DNA of 64,000 nucleotides from Micropruina glycogenica. Its GTDB lineage: Bacteria > Actinomycetota > Actinomycetes > Propionibacteriales > Propionibacteriaceae. The position numbers and the translations under genes are program-made. Below the pieces are notes generated by a model, which worked only from the letters and a program-made list of their open reading frames with translations, did no database searches and was not told the origin of the DNA. The stretch's first letter is position 1. Every line of letters starts with the position of its first letter. Where the stretch lies: the NCBI RefSeq assembly GCF_039524395.1, contig NZ_BAAAGO010000041.1; one strand, given 5' to 3'. Below, piece by piece: positions 43,977-51,627 of the stretch.

Positions 43977-45517
43977 TGCGCGGCTGTGACATCACCATGA
44001 ACGATTACTTCTGCGGCGGTGGGGGCTCCTCCACCGGTGCTTTGCAGACCGGTCTGGTGCGGGTGCAGACCGCGGCGAACCATTGGGACAAGGCCATCGA
44101 GACCCACGCCAGCAACCATGCCGCGACCCGGCATGTGTTGTGTGACCTGTCGAGCTTCAACCCGCGCCGCATCCCGGCCGCCACCATCGGCTGGTTCTCA
44201 CCCGAATGCACCCATCATTCCTCGGCGCGCGGCAAGAAACGGCAGGAGCAGTTCGGCCCGGACCTGTTCGGTGAGACGTTGCCGAGTGAGGCGGCGGAAC
44301 GGTCCCGGGCGACCATGTGGGACGTGCCCCGGTTCACCGAGGCGCACCGCTATCAGGCGGTCATCGTGGAGAACGTTTTCGAGGTGCTGCAGTGGGTGAT
44401 GTTCGACGCCTGGCTGCTGGCGATGACCTCGATGGGCTACCGGTATCGGATCGTCAGCCTGAACGCCATGCACGCCTGGGCGCAGGGGCCGGCGGTCGGG
44501 CAGTCGCGGGATCGTGTGTTCATCGTGTTCTGGAAGGCCGGCAACCGGGCACCCGACCTGGACGACATGCTGGCACCGCCGGCCTGGTGCGAGCGGTGCG
44601 GGCAGATGGTGGCCGGCGAGCAGGCGTGGAAGCCGGGCCGGAGCGCTGGCCGCTACCGTGCCCAGTACCTGTACCAGTGCCGGGTCTGCCACGACGTGGT
44701 GGAGCCGGTGGTGCTGCCCGCCTCAAGCTTCCTTGACCTGACCAACACCGGCACCCTGATCGGGGACCGGACCCGGCCGCTCAAGCCGCGCACCATGGAA
44801 CGGATCAGGGCCGGCATCGAGAAGTACTGGGGGCCGCTGGCGGTGCCGCTGGAGGGCCGCGACGGGCTGAACGCACGCAGCATCACCGAGCCGCTGCGGA
44901 CCATGACCACCCGCAACGAAACCGGGCTGGCGACCCCGCCGTTCATCGCCGAGCTACGCGGCACCTCCACCACCCGGCCGGCCAGCGACCCGCTGTCAAC
45001 GATTACCGCCGGCGGCTTCCACCACGCCCTGGTGACGGCCTACTACGGCAAGGGAGACACCCGCCCGGTCAGTGATCCGATCGGCACCGTCACCACCCAT
45101 GAACGACATGCGTTGCTGGTGCCCGCCGGCGGCACCTGGAACGACACCGCCCAATCGGTCGACGAACCGATCCGCACCGTCACCACCCGCGACACCACGG
45201 CGCTTTTGATGCGCAACCACACCCCGCGCGGCCAGCTCGCCCAGATGGTCACCCCGGCGGCCACCGAGCCGATCCGCACCATCACCGCGTCCATCCCGCA
45301 CAGCGTGCTGGCCGCCGAGCAGCCCACCATCGACCTCGACCAGGTGTACTTCAGGATGGTCGAACCCGCCGAATCGAAGCTGGCTCAAGGCTTCCCCGGC
45401 AACTACGTCATGGTCGGCACCCGCCGCGAGCAACAGATCCTCGCCGGCAACGCTGTCCCCCCACCATGCGGCCGCGACCTGGTCGCCGCCGTCGCAGCCA
45501 GCCTCCAAGCAGCCTGA
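43976..45517 (+). CDS. C5-cytosine DNA methyltransferase with internal repeats
   Basis: About 513 residues. The AdoMet site reads Y-F-C-G-G-G-G-S-S-T-G-A near the start. The catalytic loop is S-P-E-C-T-H-H-S, with the Cys of motif IV. V-E-N-V-F-E-V lies at motif VI, and the C-terminal motif is Q-I-L-A-G-N-A-V-P-P-P. Between about 300 and 450 there are five near-repeats of the form E/D-P-(x2)-T-(V/I/M)-T, probably part of the target-recognition region. Phage and element enzymes of this style usually act as protective orphans. Confidence 0.9.
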   Translation: MRGCDITMNDYFCGGGGSSTGALQTGLVRVQTAANHWDKAIETHASNHAATRHVLCDLSSFNPRRIPAATIGWFSPECTHHSSARGKKRQEQFGPDLFGETLPSEAAERSRATMWDVPRFTEAHRYQAVIVENVFEVLQWVMFDAWLLAMTSMGYRYRIVSLNAMHAWAQGPAVGQSRDRVFIVFWKAGNRAPDLDDMLAPPAWCERCGQMVAGEQAWKPGRSAGRYRAQYLYQCRVCHDVVEPVVLPASSFLDLTNTGTLIGDRTRPLKPRTMERIRAGIEKYWGPLAVPLEGRDGLNARSITEPLRTMTTRNETGLATPPFIAELRGTSTTRPASDPLSTITAGGFHHALVTAYYGKGDTRPVSDPIGTVTTHERHALLVPAGGTWNDTAQSVDEPIRTVTTRDTTALLMRNHTPRGQLAQMVTPAATEPIRTITASIPHSVLAAEQPTIDLDQVYFRMVEPAESKLAQGFPGNYVMVGTRREQQILAGNAVPPPCGRDLVAAVAASLQAA

Positions 45518-45538
45518 ACCGGGAAGGGATCACACCCA

Positions 45539-46360
45539 ATGATCAACTTCGACCAACTCTCCAGCGTCCTGTTCACACTGCTGGCCCTCACCATGCTGGT
45601 CCTCGGCTTGTGCCGGTTCGCGACCGGCCGCAGCGCCATCGGCTTCTTCCTGGTCGCCGCCGCAGCGTTCCTGATCCCCAGGTTCGTCGGTTCCGTCGCC
45701 GACGTCTTCCCACGACAGACGACGACCGCCCCCGTCACCTTCGACAACCTCTCCGGCTGGTGGTGGGTGGCGATATTGCCGGTGTTGGCGATGGTGGTGG
45801 TGCCAGTGCTGGTGACCCACTGGCCCGATCGCAGCCATCCCTCGCCGCAACCGCCGGCCTGCCTGCATCGGGCGAGGTGGTACCTGGCCGGTGACGGGCC
45901 GGTGGGCTGGCTCACCCACCCCCAGTTCTTCCGCGACGCGCAGACGAACCGGTGGGTGCTGAAGGTGAATGCGGAGGTGGCAGGCAGCGCCGAGACCGAA
46001 CGGCTGTGCGAGCAGATCGTGGCGGCATGGCACAGCTCTCGTCGAGACGACATCGATCCCGCGTTGGTCGACGGCGACCCGACCCGGCTGGCGATGCTGC
46101 AGCAGGCGCTGGAACTGCTCCACCCGCCCGCGACCGCCACGCAACGGGCCGTTGCGGCGCGTCTGATCCTCACCGCCGACCCGCAAGGCATGCCCGCTGC
46201 GCTCACAACCAGGCTGACGCGATGGGTGTGGGCAGCGCCTGGTGCCATCTGGCCCACGCTGGCCGACAACATCCCGGGGACCGTCACCGAAGGGGGCCCG
46301 CCGGAGGCTTGCCACTACGAGACGTATCCCCCGCAAGGCGCCGATCGGGACCGGTGGTGA
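45539..46360 (+). CDS. Membrane-anchored protein of unknown function
   Basis: A 273-residue protein with three hydrophobic segments in the first 90 residues (about 8-25, 30-50, 72-92), then a soluble C-terminal domain of about 170 residues (L-H-R-A-R-W-Y-L-A-G-D-G-P-V-G-W-L onward, rich in Trp and Arg). The ATG follows GGGAAGGG. No family recognised. Confidence 0.65.
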   Translation: MINFDQLSSVLFTLLALTMLVLGLCRFATGRSAIGFFLVAAAAFLIPRFVGSVADVFPRQTTTAPVTFDNLSGWWWVAILPVLAMVVVPVLVTHWPDRSHPSPQPPACLHRARWYLAGDGPVGWLTHPQFFRDAQTNRWVLKVNAEVAGSAETERLCEQIVAAWHSSRRDDIDPALVDGDPTRLAMLQQALELLHPPATATQRAVAARLILTADPQGMPAALTTRLTRWVWAAPGAIWPTLADNIPGTVTEGGPPEACHYETYPPQGADRDRW

Positions 46361-46451
46361 GCGGCATCCGCAGCATGATTGTGGTGTTGGGTCGTGGGCG
46401 GCCGCGCAGCGGTGGGGGGACAAAGAGGCGACTTCAGCGAACCGGTCACTC

Positions 46452-46457
46452 TAGGCT
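46452..46457 (+). promoter_or_regulatory. Possible -10 element (TAGGCT) for a leaderless mRNA
   Basis: The hexamer lies seven bases before the ATG of the HTH gene at 46465, which has no ribosome site. That spacing places the transcript start at the start codon, a common arrangement in Actinobacteria. Confidence 0.4.
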
Positions 46458-46464
46458 CACCGGC

Positions 46465-46731
46465 ATGCACAGTGAACAGCGTCCCCCCGGTGCGGAATGG
46501 CGGTACAAGGAGATCGCCGACCAGCTCGGCGTCACCGAAGGCACCCTGCGTAACTACCGTGCCCGGGGCCAGATGCCTGAACCGGACGGCCAGGACCGCT
46601 ACGGGCCATGGTGGCATCCGGCGACCATCACCAGCTGGGCAGCGAACCGTCCCGGACCCGGCAACCGCAGCGGCCGCCGAGGCCACCGACCCCGCAACGC
46701 CGGAGCCGAATCGAGCACCCATGACCTATGA
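46465..46731 (+). CDS. Small helix-turn-helix DNA-binding protein
   Basis: An 88-residue protein with W-R-Y-K-E-I-A-D-Q-L-G-V-T-E-G-T-L-R-N-Y-R (about 13-33), a classic helix-turn-helix that recalls MerR/phage-type regulators, followed by Y-G-P-W-W-H-P-A-T-I-T-S-W and a basic tail. No ribosome site precedes the ATG, but a -10-like hexamer lies seven bases upstream, so it may be made from a leaderless mRNA. It is a likely local regulator. Confidence 0.65.
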   Translation: MHSEQRPPGAEWRYKEIADQLGVTEGTLRNYRARGQMPEPDGQDRYGPWWHPATITSWAANRPGPGNRSGRRGHRPRNAGAESSTHDL

Positions 46732-46878
46732 CGAACTCGACCAAGCCAAGAACCTGCTGTTCACATGGCGGCGCACATCCTGGCCGTGGCCTGCCTGGCC
46801 GCCGCCGTCCTAACTGGTTCGCTCCAGGGCGACCAACTGATCAAACCCTCACCCACCCCCAACCGGAAGGAACCGTCC

Positions 46879-47502
46879 ATGATCACCCGTTCCCGAGCCG
46901 CCACCGGTGGCCAGGCACCCGTCCCCGCACCCGTCAACGGCATTGACCGGGTCTCCGCGATCCAGGTCGTGCAACTGGCCTACCTGGCAATGCGCAACCT
47001 CGCCCCGGCCAAGAAGGGCGTACTGATCGCCGCCATCACGACCCTCATCGTCGCCGCCGGTGTCCTGTACGGGATGGGGGAGACGCCGACCGCCACGGTG
47101 CTCCTGGTCGGCGTGCTCGCCGTGTTCCCGGCCGCAGGGATCGTCGGAATCTGGATCAACACCCACCCCGCGAAAGGGTGGGTGCGCGGCATGTTCTCCA
47201 CCACCGGAACACAGCTGATCCGCCAGGACGGCGACCGGTGGAACCTCACCGACCACTACGCGTGGGTCCGTGGCCGCGGTGCCGCCCGGCCGTTCCGACG
47301 GCAAGCCTTCGCCGAACTCGCCCGGCAGGCCGACCTGCTCCAGGTCGTCATCACGATGGACACCCGAGTTCAGACGTTACGGGACTACTACCTCGAGGAC
47401 ATGCCCGGCCTTCAGTTCGACCGGACTAGCACCAACGAGGCCGGCGAAACGGTGTGGCACCTGATCCGCCACCCGCAGCCACCCATTCAGGAGGAACGAT
47501 GA
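46879..47502 (+). CDS. Membrane protein of the transfer backbone, unknown
   Basis: A 207-residue protein. Two membrane helices (about 51-70 and 77-97) are followed by a soluble domain (W-V-R-G-M-F-S-T-T-G-T-Q-L-I, Y-Y-L-E-D-M-P-G-L-Q-F). ATG 46879 has GGAAGG eight bases upstream. The frame also extends upstream to ATG 46765 through a hydrophobic segment (I-L-A-V-A-C-L-A-A-A-V-L), so a longer form is possible. ATGA overlaps the next, broken gene. Confidence 0.65.
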   Translation: MITRSRAATGGQAPVPAPVNGIDRVSAIQVVQLAYLAMRNLAPAKKGVLIAAITTLIVAAGVLYGMGETPTATVLLVGVLAVFPAAGIVGIWINTHPAKGWVRGMFSTTGTQLIRQDGDRWNLTDHYAWVRGRGAARPFRRQAFAELARQADLLQVVITMDTRVQTLRDYYLEDMPGLQFDRTSTNEAGETVWHLIRHPQPPIQEER

Positions 47503-47785
47503 AGAGTGATCTCGACAGCCTGGTTCGCTACGGCGAACGGGTCCGTGAACAGGCCGACCAGGCGTGCGCCGCCGGCGAAGGACTGGCGCGAGTCGCGAAC
47601 GGCACCAACGGCCATCCCCGCCCCAGTCGCCTACGACCTCCTCGGCAACGTCAAGGTGCTGCTGTGGCACCTGCGGGAGGTCACCGAGTCCCTACCCACC
47701 GGAGTGGCCAACTCGCTCACCGAAAACCGCCTGACCATCTACGACCGGGGACCCCAAGCCAGGCTCGCCTTCAAAGCTTCCGGTC
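47499..47785 (+). pseudogene. Truncated and frameshifted backbone gene
   Basis: It starts with S-D-L-D-S-L-V-R-Y-G-E-R-V-R-E-Q-A in one frame. Near 47600 the sensible reading moves to the next frame (I-P-A-P-V-A-Y-D-L-L-G-N-V-K-V-L-L-W-H-L). It then ends abruptly around P-Q-A-R-L-A-F-K-A-S-G, where the minus-strand VOC gene begins. The lost C-terminus marks the left edge of an inserted segment. It resembles small proteins common in actinomycete elements; function unknown. Confidence 0.65.
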
Positions 47786-48148
47786 TCGAAACTCGACAAG
47801 CCCCACAGTGTTTCCCTCGGGGTCGCGTATGAACGACTGCCACTCCTCTTGCCCGATCGGGCCGAGGGTATTCGTATCGTGGGTGAAGATACGGTGCGCC
47901 GTAGAGAGAATCTCCAGGTCGCCGACGCGCGCGACCGCCGATTCCAAGTCGTCGACACGGAGATAGAGCAGCGCAGACGGCGCTTCCCGATCAAGGAGCA
48001 ACCGGACGCCTGCCAGGTCAAAGAACACGAGCCCCGGTGGATTAAACGCGGCTACAGGGGGCGAGCTGATGAGCGCGGAGTAGAAGGCGGCTGCCCGCTC
48101 GAGGTCTTGGACCCTCTGCGCCACCTGGACAAGGGCCGATCCGGTCAT
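47771..48148 (-). CDS. VOC-family (glyoxalase/bleomycin-resistance-like) protein
   Basis: A 125-residue protein with the VOC pattern: V-Q-D-L-E-R-A-A-A-F-Y (about 13-23), G-L-V-F-F-D-L-A-G-V-R-L-L-L and, near 108, I-R-D-P-E-G-N-T-V-G-L-V-E. Family members bind metal and include glyoxalases and resistance proteins; the substrate is not predictable. It is the last gene of the four-gene AraC unit, coupled by ATGA. Its last codons cross the junction with the broken backbone gene. Confidence 0.85.
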   Translation of the reverse strand: MTGSALVQVAQRVQDLERAAAFYSALISSPPVAAFNPPGLVFFDLAGVRLLLDREAPSALLYLRVDDLESAVARVGDLEILSTAHRIFTHDTNTLGPIGQEEWQSFIRDPEGNTVGLVEFRDRKL

Positions 48149-48549
48149 CTGTCTGCCTCGCGTCCGTCGCGAACGGTTGCGAGCGATCGCTCAAGGATCT
48201 CCCTCAGCACATCGCGATCTACTGCCGACAAGCGGGTGAGGTAGAGGCAGGCGGTGCTCGTGCGATGGGGACCGAGTCGATCGAGCAGATCGGGCCACCT
48301 CTCGGCGAATCCCTCCACCAGGTAGAGCGTGTGCTTGGCGCCGGACGCGAAGGCGATCTCGGGTGCGATGCCCTCGCGCCCGCTGTCGTAGGTGTACTCG
48401 TATTGGCCGAAGCCGACGATCCGATCAGCCCACACCACGGGGGGCCGTTGCGCCACTTCCTCGAAGAGGTCGAGGAGTTCAGCGACCTCTTCGCGTCGCT
48501 GGCCTGTGGCGCGATCGAGCGCCTCCTCGACCCTGGTGTCGGAGGGCAT
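48145..48549 (-). CDS. DUF1801-family protein
   Basis: A 134-residue soluble protein. The start at 48549 overlaps the previous stop (TGATG). It has R-R-E-E-V-A-E-L-L-D-L-F-E-E-V, W-A-D-R-I-V-G-F-G-Q-Y and C-L-Y-L-T-R-L-S-A-V-D-R-D-V-L-R-E-I, the usual DUF1801/YdhG-like layout. Function unknown; often found with SRPBCC and VOC genes, as here. Confidence 0.82.
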   Translation of the reverse strand: MPSDTRVEEALDRATGQRREEVAELLDLFEEVAQRPPVVWADRIVGFGQYEYTYDSGREGIAPEIAFASGAKHTLYLVEGFAERWPDLLDRLGPHRTSTACLYLTRLSAVDRDVLREILERSLATVRDGREADR

Positions 48550-49004
48550 CACGATGCGGCCCCGGCTCTGTGCTGCGACTCGACGTACGCCTTGAGGCGG
48601 ACCAGGTGGTCGCCGTCTTCTTTCTTCGAGATCGCGGCTACGAGGGGAAGCATCACCCGGCGCAATCCCGTCGCTTCGAGCTCGCATGTCCACTCGATGC
48701 GAGTTCCAGCAGCTTCGGGGTGAAGGCGGTATCGGTAGGTAGCAGTGATGCCCTCCGCCGCGCTGGTGATTGCGAATGTCGACGGTGGGTCAAGGGTGAC
48801 GATCCGCAGCCGACCTGTCGATTCCTTGCCTTTCACGAGACGGGTTTCCTCGATCATGGACCCCTCGGCAAGGGGCTCGTCTGCCACTTTCACGCTCCTC
48901 ACCACGCCCTCGACGTAGTCGACCGATCGAGTGGGATCTGCCAGGACGGCGAACACGTCCAGCGGGGGTCTGTCGATGTGCTCGGTGAACTGAAATCCGA
49001 TCAT
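48549..49004 (-). CDS. SRPBCC-family protein
   Basis: A 151-residue protein of the START/Bet v1 ligand-binding fold: H-I-D-R-P-P-L-D-V-F-A-V-L-A-D-P near the start and Y-R-Y-R-L-H-P-E-A-A-G-T-R-I-E-W-T near 100. It is coupled by overlaps to the AraC-type gene before it and the DUF1801 gene after it. Probably binds a small hydrophobic ligand. Confidence 0.82.
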   Translation of the reverse strand: MIGFQFTEHIDRPPLDVFAVLADPTRSVDYVEGVVRSVKVADEPLAEGSMIEETRLVKGKESTGRLRIVTLDPPSTFAITSAAEGITATYRYRLHPEAAGTRIEWTCELEATGLRRVMLPLVAAISKKEDGDHLVRLKAYVESQHRAGAAS

Positions 49005-49963
49005 GGCGCTCCTTCTGGATGAGTATGTTGTCGGTGCTCAAGAGGGACATAGGCGTGGGTGTCGCTGATGCGGGCAGCGCCGGTGACAGCTTGGTCGACG
49101 TGATGAACCTCGAAGGGTGATTCGCAGCGGAGACGCCACCCTGCTGAGGGCATCCACCGCACGCCGATAGCGGCGAAGGTCTTCGCTATCTGCTCAGAAC
49201 CGCCCGTATGTCGATGCACGACGCACAGCTGAGCCGGCATCGTGCGGTACGTAAAGGGGCGAGGCGGGTCTACCGGACCCGGGATCAACAGTGCGGCGTC
49301 GAAACGGATCTGGTCTTCATCAACGACATAGGGGTCGTCGCGTGTGATCCCTACCAGACGATCAGATTCGTGTGGGATGCCGCTCGCGGTCGCGAATTCG
49401 CGCAGCTGCTTCCAGGGCTCGAGCGAAGGATGTCCGATGCCGAGGCCGCCGTACCCGCGATGCCGCAGCACGAGCAGGTGCCATTCGGGGGTGCGCTCCA
49501 TCCACACGGGTGACGCGTCGAGATCGAAACGTAGAGTGAGCGGCGTTTCCGCCGCGAAACCCTCAAGTGTCTTGCTCTGCTGCGCCACGTCCACATACTC
49601 GCGATAGGCCCGCACCATCCCCCGGTACTCCGAAGGGCTGAGCTCGAAGCGTCTGACGAAAGCTCGGGTGAAAGTCTCGGGCGTAGCGAACCCGGACTCC
49701 AACGCGATGTCCAGCACCGTATCGCTGCTCACCTTGAGTCGATAGACCGCTCGCTCGAGCCGCAATTTCCGCAGATGCGCCTTCGGGCTCTCGCCCACAA
49801 CAGCACGAAATATCCGATGGAAATGATGCGGGGAGAGACCGGCGACCGCCGCGATGTCGGCAAGCGTCACCGGCTCCTCGAGTCGCTCTTCCACCCAGTG
49901 GAGCGCTCGACTCACGCACTCCTCATGCCGCCGAGTGGTCGACGGGAGTAGAGGTGCAGACAC
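49001..49963 (-). CDS. AraC-family regulator with GyrI-like ligand domain
   Basis: A 320-residue regulator. The DNA-binding half is N-terminal (about 15-115): L-A-D-I-A-A-V-A-G-L-S-P-H-H-F-H-R-I-F-R and D-I-A-L-E-S-G-F-A-T-P-E-T-F-T-R-A-F. The C-terminal half (about 155-310) is a GyrI/Rob-like effector domain (V-L-R-H-R-G-Y-G-G, R-F-D-A-A-L-L-I). It leads and probably controls the SRPBCC-DUF1801-VOC operon, to which it is coupled by ATGA. Its neighbourhood is unlike the transfer backbone, a sign of a separate origin. Confidence 0.9.
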   Translation of the reverse strand: MSAPLLPSTTRRHEECVSRALHWVEERLEEPVTLADIAAVAGLSPHHFHRIFRAVVGESPKAHLRKLRLERAVYRLKVSSDTVLDIALESGFATPETFTRAFVRRFELSPSEYRGMVRAYREYVDVAQQSKTLEGFAAETPLTLRFDLDASPVWMERTPEWHLLVLRHRGYGGLGIGHPSLEPWKQLREFATASGIPHESDRLVGITRDDPYVVDEDQIRFDAALLIPGPVDPPRPFTYRTMPAQLCVVHRHTGGSEQIAKTFAAIGVRWMPSAGWRLRCESPFEVHHVDQAVTGAARISDTHAYVPLEHRQHTHPEGAP

Positions 49964-49984
49964 GCATCGAATCTACGAGCGAGG

Positions 49985-50262
49985 GTGCTCGACGTCTCGA
50001 CATTTCTTGCGAATCGACTGGGGCACGCCCAAGCCGATAGCACCGAAAGCGACGCCGCCCGCGAGCACCTGGCGTGGGTCCAGGTCTGGGCAGTCCGCGA
50101 GAACCAGCACCACGAGCACCCCAACTGGGCACCCACATGGGACGCGACCAGCGTCGTCTACTACGACGACCTTCGACGACTGGCCGGCTACGAGCCGAGG
50201 GAGTGGGAAGCCAACAACTGGCCATGGCCCGCAAACCCGTTGGCGAGGCGACCCTCTGGTGA
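49985..50262 (+). pseudogene. 5'-truncated backbone gene fragment
   Basis: A plus-strand fragment whose sensible part begins around D-S-T-E-S-D-A-A-R-E-H-L-A-W-V-Q-V-W and runs through W-D-A-T-S-V-V-Y-Y-D-D-L-R-R-L-A-G-Y. Its N-terminus is missing at the AraC side. It marks the right edge of the inserted AraC segment and leads straight into the ParA remnant. Family not recognised; the C-terminal end is uncertain. Confidence 0.55.
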
Positions 50263-50661
50263 GCCGCGTCATCGCCGTACCCACCGCCGCAGGATCGGCC
50301 GGCAAAACAACCACCCCTGGTCTCCCTGGCCGCCATCCTGGGCGCCCGGGGCCGCAGCGTCCTGGTCGTCGACGGCGACCCCCAAGCCACGGCCACCGAA
50401 TGGTTCGGCATCGACCCCAACGACGTCGAACTCGACACCGGCGCGGTGATGCTCGGCCGGGTCACGCTCGCCGACGCCACCCCCGACACCAACGTGCCCG
50501 GCGTCCAACTCGTCCCCGCAGCGCCCAGCCTCGACGGCGACATGGTCGAGCTGAGCAAGCTGCTCGGCCCCGAGCAACGGCTCAAACGGGCGCTCGCCGA
50601 CGTCCAGGCGGACGTCGTGTTCATCGACTGCCCTGGCTCGATCAGCCCCTTCACCATCTAG
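50259..50661 (+). pseudogene. ParA-type ATPase, frameshifted and truncated
   Basis: From GTG 50259 it reads V-I-A-V-P-T-A-A-G-S-A-G-K-T-T-T, a ParA P-loop. The correct continuation (L-V-S-L-A-A-I-L-G-A-R-G) is in another frame because of one surplus C in a CCCC run near 50312. The remainder, with V-V-D-G-D-P-Q-A-T-A and V-V-F-I-D-C-P-G-S-I, stops at 50661, less than halfway through a normal ParA, where the recombinase gene abuts. The partition or transfer function is therefore lost here. Confidence 0.8.
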
Positions 50662-51308
50662 CTGACTGCTGGGTTAGCGACGCGGAACACGGTAGCCCTG
50701 CTGACGCCAAAGTGTTCGCCCAGCTGAAGTCGGGGCATGCCGGCGTCGTACAGCTGCTGCAGCCACACGCTCTGTACCGCATCGACGCGATGGTGCGGCT
50801 TCCGCATGTCGGTGCGCCTGCTGTGTACCCACTCGGCGTCGACCAAGGCTCGCTCGACCAGGTCGACCTGGAACTGGGTGAGCATCTTCAGGACCTGAAG
50901 CTGGGGGAGCGTGTCGAACAACTCGCCACCGACGTTCAGACCGGCACCGCGATCGCCCAGCTGGTCGATCAACTCGGTGATCGCGGCCAGGCTGCGGCCG
51001 AGCCGGGTCAGGTTGGCCACCACGAGGGTGTCACGGACCCGCAGTGCCTGCAGCGCAGCTTGGATGCCGTCATCGCCCGCTCCGCCGGCGGCCGCCTGGT
51101 CAAGGTAGATGTTCTCGGAGTGGACGCCGAGCTGGTTGAGCTCAGCCACTGCTGTGCGTAGATCGGCCGGGTCGAGCAGGGCGCGGGCGTATCCGACCAG
51201 CTTCGGCGGTCTGGTGCGGCACGGCCGCGCGGACGCCTGCTCGCCGGCGGCCAGGGTGTGACCGTGGCCGACCTCGATGGGCGTCGTCGGTGACGTCTCC
51301 GGGTACAT
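50658..51308 (-). CDS. Serine-recombinase-like protein lacking the catalytic serine
   Basis: About 216 residues from ATG 51308; longer forms to GTG 51413 are open. The resolvase fold is clear: V-G-Y-A-R-A-L-L-D-P-A-D, D-T-L-V-V-A-N-L-T-R-L-G-R-S and a C-terminal helix-turn-helix (F-G-V-S-R-A-T-V-F-R-V). In active enzymes the stretch after Y-A-R contains the nucleophilic Ser (V-S-T); here it is A-L-L. It is either inactive or a DNA-binding regulator. It abuts the broken ParA gene. Confidence 0.75.
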   Translation of the reverse strand: MYPETSPTTPIEVGHGHTLAAGEQASARPCRTRPPKLVGYARALLDPADLRTAVAELNQLGVHSENIYLDQAAAGGAGDDGIQAALQALRVRDTLVVANLTRLGRSLAAITELIDQLGDRGAGLNVGGELFDTLPQLQVLKMLTQFQVDLVERALVDAEWVHSRRTDMRKPHHRVDAVQSVWLQQLYDAGMPRLQLGEHFGVSRATVFRVANPAVS

Positions 51309-51394
51309 CGCAGCATCGTGCCCGTGCTCGGCGCCTCCGTGGGTGCTGTCCCAATCCCAGCCGTCAACGGAAACGTCGCTGCTGCACGGTATAG

Positions 51395-51610
51395 ATGACC
51401 GGTGTGGAGGCACGCCGGATCATCCCCAACGGGCAGCATGTGTGGGTGCGCCAAGTTAACGGCAGCGAGGCACCCGGCCTGCTGGTGTCCTGGGTGAACC
51501 GCAACGGCACATGGTGGGGCAGGGTCGCGATGATTGACGACGATGGTGACCCGGCCCTCGCCGATGTCCTGGGTTCGCTACTTCGGCCCGCCAACGATGT
51601 ACCTGGCTGA
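51395..51610 (+). CDS. Small protein of unknown function
   Basis: A 71-residue beta-rich protein (H-V-W-V-R-Q-V-N-G-S, G-L-L-V-S-W-V-N-R-N-G-T-W-W-G-R-V). No ribosome site is visible. A TATAGA hexamer at 51390-51395 could be a -10 element, in which case translation may begin at GTG 51404 on a leaderless transcript. It is divergent from the recombinase gene. Confidence 0.55.
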   Translation: MTGVEARRIIPNGQHVWVRQVNGSEAPGLLVSWVNRNGTWWGRVAMIDDDGDPALADVLGSLLRPANDVPG

Positions 51611-51627
51611 GGACGGGGGTTGCTGTG

